From Roridomyces roridus (Eukaryota > Basidiomycota > Agaricomycetes > Agaricales > Mycenaceae), in the NCBI GenBank assembly GCA_029378245.1, contig JARKIF010000101.1:52956-116955 (forward strand): DNA of 64,000 bases, written 5' to 3'. Of this stretch, positions 55,286-64,000 are shown one piece after another (the stretch's first letter is position 1; every line of letters starts with the position of its first letter). Position numbers and translations under genes: made by a program. The notes below the pieces were generated by a model. That model was given only the letters and a program-made list of their open reading frames with translations, was not told the DNA's origin and did not search any database.

Positions 55286-57209
55286 ATGGCGGACACTCTG
55301 GATACTGTCACGGTTCCTGTGCTCACCCGTGCTTTCTTCTTGACCTGGGGGGTCCAATTCGTTGCATATACCCTGGACATTGCGTGCGTGACCCACAGTG
55401 TGATTGAGCCGTTCTAACGATTCATAGATTGTGGGGAATCGCATTTGTGTGTGTTCTCCTCGTCGCGAGCACCGATTCTGATTCTCCTCTGCAGGTATTG
55501 GTTCTACAATACTTTCGTACATACGGCCATCGGGATCCACTGCTTCACAAAATTGTGGTCAGTCCCAGTACCGGCGATTGACATTTGTGATTACACTACC
55601 ATGCAGGTCGGCATTCTTGGGTAAGAAATACGATCCGTGTCCTCAGACAACTAGCTGACCAACGATCAGCCTTTTCTCCACCGTTCATGCCATCTTCTTG
55701 GCCATCATGAACTACACGGACTACGTTACACTTTTCGGGAATTTGGATGCTCAAAATACCATTTTATACCAAGCCAACGTGAGGTCCCGGTCTTCGAAGG
55801 TTGTCGTCGCGGATCGCTGACCAGTAGTCCAGGTCATGCTGTGTTGTGTGGTAAGTTCAACTTTTTGATTCGGTGTCGACTTCAAACCCCGGTCAGTTTA
55901 TAGTATCATTCACGGCTCAGATGTACATTGCCCTCAGTTCAACCTCTTCCCCGAAACTCACAACATTTTCAGGTTTTATGCCACTCGAATTTGGATCTGT
56001 GAGTGGCAGATTGTTGGCATTCGCAGCATAACCTTGGTTAACCATTTTTTCCGCAAGTGACAAGGCACGACTGGAGGTTCGTGGCCCCCGTGGTGAGTGT
56101 TTTTTTTCTTGGCGGAATTAGTCTAGACTCATGTGCATTGCAGGTCATTTTGGGTTTGGTACAGTTCGGTGAGATGACTGTTCAATTTGATAGATAATTG
56201 ACTGACCCGTAGTTTCTCAGGCGGTGGGATCGGTTAGTGTGAACGCTTTGAACACGTATCACCCTCCATTAACTGTTTCCAGGGCAGACAATCCTGGTGT
56301 ATGGCGCAATTCATCTACAAAGCGGCTTCAACTCACGGGCTTCAGCGCCAAGGTTCACCTGTTCAGCGAACTTCAACTAGAGACATACGTTAGTCTTCTC
56401 GGGACCCATACTCGCTCCATTATGACTTGGACTTGATACAGCCTGTATCTTCGACACAAGCTGGTGCTTCCCTACTGTGCGATGTCACGATCACGGCCAT
56501 CCTGTTTTATGTGCTGAGAAAATCCCGTACCGGTGTTCGACGGTCAGTCCATAATTTGCCTGTTGGAAATTCGCATGGCTCAGCTTCAACAGGACAGATT
56601 CAGTTCTTGACAAGATGATGATATATGCGCTAAATAGAGGGGCAATGACGAGTGTTTGGGCCATGTGCCATCTCATCCTCGTGAGTTGAATCTTTTCATA
56701 TTTTGCCGCAAGATATTGAACATGTTATATACGTAGTTTGTTGGCATGCCGGGGACCTTTGTATTGTACGTGTCTTCAATGCATCTCCAGTCAAGCATGC
56801 ATTGATTTGACCAAACCGTCTAGCATGCTCTTCATTGTCCCCAGTGTTCACCGTGAGTACTTGAGTCTTATCGGCCCATGTTTTCCGACTTCTGACTGCG
56901 TCCAGTCTACGTGATATCCGTTTGTAGCATGTCCGTGCGGCATCCGCCCTCGTGCATCTCATTCTCACCATTCTCTCATATCAGGTTGATCTCGCGCGAA
57001 TCCTTGCACAACGAAATACGGAGTCACGACGGCGCCGTCGAAACAATCAACCTCCGCACTGTCAACAGCGGCGACATGGCGGCACATTTCAGTTTCACGG
57101 ATCCGGCGCACACTGCCGATCTGCCGGCTCATTCCTCGAACGGAGTTCATATCGTATGTTTAAATTCACATCCTCCGCTCTGTCTTTGTTCATACAGAGA
57201 ATTGTTTAG
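55286..57209 (+). CDS. DUF6534 seven-helix membrane protein
   Basis: Twenty exons close in phase to 318 residues: 55286-55383, 55428-55446, 55495-55557, 55607-55620, 55670-55778, 55833-55850, 55897-55922, 55973-55998, 56058-56092, 56144-56168, 56221-56232, 56283-56298, 56346-56388, 56442-56542, 56593-56680, 56737-56765, 56824-56852, 56906-56930, 56985-57153, 57198-57209. Family marks include LQYFRTYGHRDPLLHKIVVG, FYATRIWILTRHDWRF, ILFYVLRKSRTGVRRTDSVL, DKMMIYALNRGAMTSVW, and SVCSMLISRESLHNE before a hydrophilic tail. This agaricomycete-expanded family has seven predicted helices and unknown function, possibly receptor-like. Small exons in the 5' third make the N-terminus least certain; the start and first 35 residues do not resemble relatives strongly. 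The region would be missed by simple frame scans. Confidence 0.85.
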
Positions 57210-57946
57210 ACCACATCTGTCATCAAATGGGTTGATGAACCCGTCCCAGCAGAACGGCGTAGTGGGGACGACAAGATGACTCTGGAGTATGGGCATGCTA
57301 ACATGGATCGATGATAGCTCCACCGCGTGTGCTCTCTAGTCCTTTTGCTTTTTACAGTTCACGATTTGTTGATTACATTGGTTTTGACGCTGTAGTGTTA
57401 GCACGGGCACACGATTATCCACATCCATACCCCAAATCAGTTTGACTTCCGACAGTTGAGAGCCATCTCGATAAATAGGCTAGGAGCAGCCAATCCTCGC
57501 GATCCTTGTGGGATTTCGCAGACTCTTTCTGGCTGCAAGAATTCGGAACATTCGCACCACTTACGTCAAGGTAAGAATGGATGCACTGATTCCGACGATT
57601 GTATGCAGGAACGTAAATTCTTCGGTAGCCCGGAGACTCGAGAGCCGCGATGCTGGTAAAAGGTAACATTAAGCCTTCGTGGGCGAGCGGCGGAGGGAAG
57701 TGGCGGCATTATTGTTGTGGATTGGTTGGATTGGCTGGACCAGCAAAGCTATGTACCCGCGGGTGCTAAACACGGTCCGTTAGATTAGCTCGGTGCGGGA
57801 AGATTAAACCTGGAAACTGGCGAGTGCGCACAAGCAGCGCCAGCGAACTTTCAATATGTCTCAAAGAGGAAGAGAGGGAAATGAATTAGATGGCATTTGA
57901 TAGATCGACCGAGTCTCGTCGCACGCGCGCGGATGCTCTACATTTT
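57210..57946. other. Interval between convergent genes
   Basis: Holds the 3' flanks of the DUF6534 gene (plus) and the sedolisin gene (minus). No other feature seen. Confidence 0.4.
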
Positions 57947-60464
57947 TCATGGCAACTCCAACCATTTCTCAATCAGTAAACCCAGATTCGGGGTTCCAAC
58001 CCCTGGAGAAACGTCAGTCAATTTTACAAACGCGACAGGAGATCTTACCTGACGCAGCATCCCAGCCAGGCCCACTATGGGCATAAATGAGAAGGTTACT
58101 TCCAATGACGGCGCCTATACGAATGATGTCACGTACGCTTGAAATCCCCCGCCTCTATCCCCTTGCCCTGTACGCTGATTAGTGGACACCAAGACGCCTC
58201 AGAGATACGCACATCCTTTGCATCCTTGACTAGTGCCGGAGATAATATCGTTGAAAGCCCCGGCAAAGTTGGGCGAATATATCTGTGGATAGCACTGATT
58301 AGCTCGGGCGTCTTCTGCAAAGATTTGGGGCGCGCTCACAGAGGGGTTGATGAAGCCTAGAAGTATCAAAAGGCGCTCTACGTCCACATGGATCTACTCC
58401 ACTCACCGATGGGTTTTTTACCAGCCGCCAGACGCGCATCATTTACGAGGGTAATGATAGATGCGACGGTCGGTGTGGCGCCTGAAGTCCCGCTATTGGC
58501 AGAGAACACGCCTTCCTCCACAGCGATGAAGTTGTTTCTGTACTATCTGTCAGTCGGGTGTAACCAGCCGGTGCCACCTCTCACTAGTACTCACGCGTTG
58601 GCACTCAGGTCCGGATACGCGCGCCGAAAAAGACTGTAAGTTCTAAATCAGGGAAGAGTGGCTCGGAGGGAACCGCACCCCTTTAGCATTGAAATGCTTC
58701 AGCTGTCCTGAATTCGTTTTCTTTAGGCGTGCCAGGAACGAGGACACTGCATCCTTCTGGTATTCTGGCATCTGGAACCGATTGCTGAACCCGCCGCCGC
58801 TGAATTCGAAAAACCCATGAGTCAAATCCTGGTTCCAAACCTCCTCAACTACGCCGCCGATGGCTCCGCTGACATTCGCCTTGACCTGAGTCCCACCCAC
58901 CGAGGTGATCCAGGGACACGCTGCCGGCCACCCGGGGTTGAAATGCGTCGCATTGAGATTCACGGAGCCTGATGAAGTTGGTCAACACGGACTTTCGAGA
59001 TTTAAAGCAACACACGTACCATTATCATCCAAACAATACCCCCTCGTCGTCCCCGCCGCGCCGAAATTCCCAGCCGAAAACAGGACAGTGACACCCATAA
59101 GCCCAAGCTTGGCAAACTCGTTGCACTGGCGTCGTTCATAAAAGGGCGATAGACGGTACTCGAAGTCTGCGCGCGAGTTGGAGATGACGTAGGGCGGCTG
59201 GACGGTCCCGCACGAATGCTCCTGGAAATCGCCAATGCTGAGATTCGGGAACTGCGGATCAAAGGCGAAGTCGTCGCCGCCCTCGGAGGTGCAGTAGGAG
59301 CCGTCGACTGCGTCCAGCCATTCGTTGAACGAGATAAAGTCTCCTGCCGTATCGTGTGAGATTGGTGGATGAAAGGAAGGATGGACTGGGTACCGGCGAT
59401 CGGGTCGCCGACCTGAAGGAAGGAGACGTTCTGCGGCGCGACGAGCGACATGCTGTATTGGAGTATCCACCCGTCCTCTCCAACCCCTGTGCCTGGTAGC
59501 ACATCCACAACACCTAGTAGATCATGGATTAGACTTCGTCTAACGTCCTCAAGTAACTGACCTCCGTCGATCGACACAAACAAGGGCGACTTGCCGACGA
59601 GACTCGGTGAAAAATTTCCAAAGAAAATATCGAGGTCGGACTGGAGATATGTATTCGTGGCTTGACTGACTGGAAATATATTGAGGCCAACGTACGTCCT
59701 GTTGCCGCCGCCGCCGACTTACCTATACCGAAGCTGTTTCTATCCGTAGCCTGCGGCACATAGGTTATGTTGTACAGCGCACGGATGCATGCGGGTGTAA
59801 AGACTTGATCACAACCGGCCGGGAGTGTAGGGTCAACCTCCCGTCTTTGCGGCGAGCTCGCTACTTGACGTTTCAACGAACGATTGAGCTTGATGTTCGG
59901 CTGCACAGTCGGGGTGATAATTTCAATGTGGTGAGCAATGTGTCCAGGGAGTGAGTAAGAGTCACAGGCTACGATTTTGAGTCTTGGTGAGTGTGAGAAA
60001 TAATATGGCAACTCACCGACGTGCTCCTCGCCAGATTCGTGGCTGTAGACGTGGTATTCAGCCCCAATGAGCTGCTCAACCTCATCCACGGTGGCGTTCT
60101 CGACATGAATCCACGCCTTGTTGTGGGCAAGACGCATTCTTCCCGCAAACCCCGCCTCTTCAAGCCATGCGCCGACAGTGTCCGCTGTCTCGTTGGCGGG
60201 CGCGAATATCTCCGCGACCTTATCGGGAGACCAATGCTGTGCGTACGACGGAGATTGGGGATCGGAGACAGCCATGAGATGTTCAGCAAGGCTGTCGATG
60301 TTGCGCTGCTTCAAGCCGATCTTCAGGGGTACGATGACATGGCCTTCGAGTCGCCGAGAGTGAGTAAGAGAGGGATGGTGTGCCCTTTCTTCGTGCACCA
60401 CGGTCGGCGTGGAAGACTGAGCTCGAGTTGCGAGCAATACTGAGAGCGCGAGAATGAGACGCAT
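57947..60464 (-). CDS. Sedolisin (S53) family protein, catalytic Asp residues replaced
   Basis: Thirteen exons: 60464-60017, 59968-59723, 59669-59562, 59513-59394, 59343-59020, 58968-58679, 58633-58595, 58537-58407, 58356-58340, 58282-58213, 58167-58137, 58074-58049, 58002-57947. About 634 residues. It begins with a signal peptide (MRLILALSVLLATRAQS) and an S53 prodomain. The peptidase domain has the catalytic Ser in SGTSGATP and the calcium-site region FNDIISG with GWDAASGVGTPN. But the Glu-x3-Asp motif reads GEDGWILQY, with Ile where Asp is expected, and the oxyanion-hole Asp block reads LFSAGNFGAAG, with Asn for Asp. This suggests a secreted pseudo-protease. Every junction closes except exon 7, which is one base too long (39 instead of 38), within a five-A run on the plus strand at 58627-58631. 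Confidence 0.9.
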
Positions 60465-62639
60465 GAGTTTGGAGGGTAGTCGTGAGCTCCAGGGTCTTTT
60501 TATCCTGACGGGTCCATCCTTACGGCCCTGCGCAGTACTGGAAGGCTGCTGCGGTGTCAGCCAGACGTCAACGATGCTGCTTCGGCCTGCGACTGAATCC
60601 GTTTGCTGCTTTGGCAAATGAGCTCCCGCAAGTAGGGCCGCAGGTTGGACGGCCTGAAGGACAGTTTTACGTGGAACACCGGAGCATAGAATTGAAATTG
60701 AAACAGGCTCAAAGGCGTTCGTTCATTGAGTGCGTCCAGGACAGATTCCGCAGTGAGAGTTCCAAGTGTAATTTAGGACCACGGGCTTGAAGAACTTCCA
60801 AGTTTCCCGCTGCCAACAAGTTGTGAGGCATACGACCCGTGTCAGAAGCACCCGAAATTCCGAATTGTCTGCGCTCATTGCTTGTCGAGGTCCCGAGGAG
60901 GTGTTACTGATTTTCATTGATAAGCTCGGATAAGCACATAGGCTGCGGACGGAGAGCGAAGGGAGGCTGACAGACGAGACGAAGCCGACAACTGCAGAGG
61001 TTTCAGTGCTTCAGTGGAGGAAGAAAGAGAGGGCGCTGACTGCCGAGATCAACCTGATGTGAATCAATTTCTAGCCAACGGAGCCGAGACAGCCTCTTGT
61101 CATTTCCCATTAAAATTTCCCTTTGCTCGTTGGCGCTGCAGGCCATCCACTTCCCTCAACGACTCACTGTTGAACCAAGAGTCCTCTCCTCGGGAATGTA
61201 GCATGGGCCACCCGAATATCAAAATCCTTTGGCGGCTTTGAAGCAATCTTGAAAGCCCTTGAGGACACAGCCTGGCCTACCGTCCGAGCTACCGACCACC
61301 GTGGAATCTGGGGGCGGTGGGATCAGGTGCGTCTCACTGCAACGTTTAGTACGACGCGTCTCTCAAACCAACCTGATAGTGTCGCGACTCACGCTCCCGG
61401 TGGCATCCATATCGGATCTCTCGGAAGCCTGCCCTCCCTCGAAAACGACGCGGCGCATGGGGTCTTCTGGGATGAAGATGACGCGTTCCCGTCCCAAGTT
61501 GACGACTTGTCGTCGCACCCCTCGTTCTTCGCAGGCTGGCCGAGGGCCGAGGCGTGTCGTCAGGAGGCCAATACATACAGGTGGGAACGTACGGGGGCAT
61601 CCTTACACTTTATCGTCAGCTTTCGATGCCGGAGAGTGTGGCAACGCGCCTCCGGGCGGGTGTCCTCCTCTTCTGCTGGATCTGCCCTTAATCGGACGTG
61701 CTTTGAAGGCGTCGAGTGTCGCTCCAGCGCGTGCAGGGTTCCGTGGTCTGCCTGCCACCTCCAGGACGAGCGATGGGGCGAGTCGCGCGGTTTCGGGTAG
61801 AGACGTCTCGCGTGATGCGCCACGGCGGCATTCCCTCGTCAGTGTTGTTTGTGCGGAACCGCCACCTAATAAGGTTGGATGATTATCACGATCGGTTTCC
61901 CGCAGCTTGCAACGTTAATTGGTTTGACAGATGCCGAGCAGTCGTGGTCGCCAGGTCCAGGGAGTGTCCAGTGTCGGTGCGTCTGGATGCTGTACTAAAT
62001 ATAAAGAGACGGTGTACACGCTACGGAAGTATGTGAATCACCGCCATTGAACAGGTGCGAAGCAGACTGTCTCACGTCTGGCAACAACTTCGGCGCATGT
62101 GGCAGTCTGATTTTCACTGCAACCGCAACCTGGCCGGCGTGAGGGGTTTCAATTAAGATCCTGATTTAGATCGCTTCAGGCCAATGCCGATTGTGCAAAA
62201 CTCCGAGGATTGCTGATTGGTGAATCCGTGTCTGTCAACCCCGCTTAGCAGCCAACCAAACAACACTTCGCCGCGTTGGTGCCTGTTCGAAGGTCACTAA
62301 AAGATGGACCCCTGACCTCAATTTCGAGCGGATGTTTTTGTCCTGTATCCATCTCAAGACGATCTTTGGAAGGGATTCTCCCAGTAACCGTGCGCGGATA
62401 CGATAGAACAGAAATAAAGGGAATATAACCTAAAAGGTACGTGTACGACCTGTGTACGAAAATTGGACTCGCTCACACGTCAAAGAATCAAATCTGTCAT
62501 GCGTGCTTGATTGATCCCCAAGGCCTACTTATACGCACCATCCCTTCCCAAGAGCCGCTGTTCCGCCGGACGTTATAAGAACCCTCCCACAAGATTCTCG
62601 CTATCCCTTCTCACCGCTATCGGCGACTCATCCCTCACC
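60465..62639. other. Long intergenic region
   Basis: Two overlapping plus-strand frames at 61249-61882 are long (183 and 207 codons) but show no recognisable domain, no consistent splicing and an Arg/Pro/Ser-rich composition; I do not call them as genes. Contains the sedolisin and permease promoters. Confidence 0.4.
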
Positions 62640-64000
62640 ATGTCGCACCCTACAGTGGAATCCAGGAGCCGTGATGTAGAGGACAGCAGACTGTTGGCGC
62701 AGCTGGGATACAAACAGGAGCTCAAGCGAGAGTTTACCAAGCTCGAGCTCTTCGGCTTTGGTTTTTCAGTTAACGCGGTAATCCCGTCGATTGCGTGAGT
62801 AGTTTTCTTCTCCTCGCCGTGGCAGGCCCTCATAAAGGCTTTCCAGATCGACGCTGTTCTACTCCATGGGTAACGGTGGCCCGGTCGCCATGGTCTGGGG
62901 GGTACGAAGCATTCCGCGCACGAAAGGTTTCCCACTCACACATGCTCATGCAGTGGGGCATCTCCTCCGTGTTTATCATGTTCATTGCGCTGGCGATGGC
63001 CGAGTTGGGATCTGCCGCACCCACGTCTGGTATGTTGATATCATCCCCTATCTCCTCATTGAAACTGACAGTTTCCAGGCGGCATCTACTACTGGACCCA
63101 TAAATTCTGTGCCCCCAAGTACCGCAATTTGACCTGCTGGATGGTCGGATACCTGAACACTATCTCCTATATTGCCGGTGTTTCTGGCCTCGCTTGGACG
63201 TGTGCCAATGTAATCATGGCGGGCGCAAGTATTGGGGTCTGACGGTGCATTTGTGCCAACTATTCACCAGACATAGTGAGTCTTTCGATTAATCCCTCAT
63301 CCAGTGCTTAATCTCTGTAGTGGGTGTCTTCATCGCTATCTTGAGAACCATGGCGACTCTCGCGAGTTGCGCCACGAAAGGATTGGCCCGGCTGCAAAAT
63401 TTCCTCATTGTCCTCAACATTGCGTGCGTGCTGTGCCACTATATCCAGATGGTGAATAATTCGAATATAGCCTCGTCTTGGTCATCTGCATCGCATTGCC
63501 AGCTGGCAGTCCTTCGGAATTCAAGAACAGTGCCAAGTTCGCGTTTGGCCACTTCGAGAATCGTGCGTCGAAATTCCACATCATTACCCTTCTAAGCTAG
63601 TATAGTGACGCCGTGGACCAATGGCTTCGCGTTCATCCTCAGTTTTTTGGGCCACTGGTATGTGAATACGGGATTAGCGCCCTGACTCATATAGCTCTTT
63701 TTCAGTGGTCAATCAGTGAGTTGGTGTAGCATTCAAGCTGCACGATCTGATGCTCGACGCAGGTGGCTTTGACGTCGGACTTCATATATCTGAGGAAGCG
63801 CGCAACGCCAATGTCGCTGTCCCGTGGGCAATCGTTTGGGCGACGGCGCTCGGGTGCCTCCTTGGCTTTGCGGTACTTCCACCGGTCGTTCGGCCACGTG
63901 TGAGATACTCATTCCATCTGATTCTTTAGGTTCAGATCGCCTTGGCCTTTGTCATGGGCCCCGATGTCGGGAGCATCCTAGCTAATGCTGAGCAACAGCC
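62640..64000 (+). CDS. GABA/amino-acid permease (UGA4-like), partial, frames broken
   Basis: Exons 62640-62794, 62847-62901, 62954-63029 and from 63079 close in phase and give the N-terminus: RLLAQLGYKQELKREFTKLE, FGFGFSVNAVIPSIAST, FYSMGNGGPVAMVWGW, IALAMAELGSAAPTSGGIYY. This is the APC-family signature of fungal GABA/choline permeases, proton-coupled importers with 12 helices. Later segments also match: LNTISYIAGVSGLAWTCANV, GVFIAILRTMATLASCATKG, WTNGFAFILSFLGH, and GGFDVGLHISEEARNANVAV. However, reading meets TGA after GASIGV (four G at 63235-63238; three would restore SDGAFVPT). The next exon join before GVFIAIL is also one base off, and so is the join before WSIS near 63710. The gene may be a pseudogene, or the sequence has errors. 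The window ends inside it. Confidence 0.85.

Noticed and set aside
55142..55540. 132-codon minus-strand frame upstream of DUF6534
   Set aside because: Overlaps the first exons of the plus-strand gene and shows no family features.
61249..61882. Two long overlapping plus-strand frames
   Set aside because: Neither shows a domain or coherent exon structure; treated as chance in GC-rich DNA.
1..64000. tRNA and rRNA genes
   Set aside because: I looked for GGTTCGA-type T-loop sequences and rRNA-like stretches and found none with a supporting cloverleaf; a tRNAscan run would settle this.

Overview
The window is nuclear DNA of a filamentous basidiomycete, most likely an agaricomycete. The genes are dense and cut by many 45-65 base introns with GT(R)NGT donors. 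The gene content also fits: F-box and BTB families, fungal NLR genes, DUF6534 seven-helix proteins, a hydrophobin relic, sedolisin, and a UGA4-type permease. No bacterial, viral or organellar block was seen. Gene models below were built by hand from reading frames, splice signals and phase closure. The phases close in nearly every model; where they do not, I say so.

Layout. 0.4-5.1 kb: a BTB protein, a decayed hydrophobin, and a C2H2 zinc-finger protein. 7.1-10.6 kb: the plasma-membrane H+-ATPase (PMA1 type, 10 exons, 1002 aa). 11.5-12.4 kb: a ~0.92 kb palindromic (foldback) element. 13.7-18.6 kb: a cupin protein and F-box genes or fragments. 19.2-21.7 kb: a DHA2-type MFS exporter with a late frame conflict. 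21.8-27.2 kb: two halves of NLR-type (STAND) genes on the minus strand; the NACHT half is split by a 457 bp MITE. 27.7-30.5 kb: an NmrA-like protein and nitronate monooxygenase. 30.6-34.7 kb: an F-box gene with two decayed relatives. 34.8-36.1 kb: an alpha/beta hydrolase. 37.2-38.3 kb: an HMG-box factor. 39.4-44.1 kb: the autophagy scaffold ATG11 (14 exons, 1342 aa). 44.9-46.7 kb: a sugar transporter. 47.2-47.5 kb: degenerate tandem repeats. 48.6-50.5 kb: a tiny complex I subunit (NDUFB7 type) and a second HMG-box factor. 51.9-53.2 kb: another F-box relic. 53.4-57.2 kb: arylamine N-acetyltransferase and a DUF6534 membrane protein. 57.9-60.5 kb: a sedolisin (S53) protein. 62.6-64.0 kb: the start of a GABA/amino-acid permease.

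There is no operon or obvious biosynthetic cluster. Housekeeping genes (H+-ATPase, ATG11, NDUFB7) alternate with fast-evolving families (F-box, NLR, BTB, DUF6534) and with mobile or decayed DNA. The H+-ATPase would energise proton-coupled carriers such as the sugar transporter and the permease; that link is inferred from general physiology.

The most notable observations are: (i) a complete MITE with 20 bp inverted termini and a perfect 8 bp target duplication inside the NACHT exon of an NLR gene; (ii) a sedolisin that keeps Glu and Ser but has Ile and Asn where the catalytic and oxyanion-hole aspartates belong; (iii) a large palindromic element; (iv) a 318-residue membrane protein assembled from 20 exons, six of them under 20 bases. 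Several otherwise intact genes carry single-base frame conflicts, some in short homopolymers. Reads are needed to tell real decay from sequence error.
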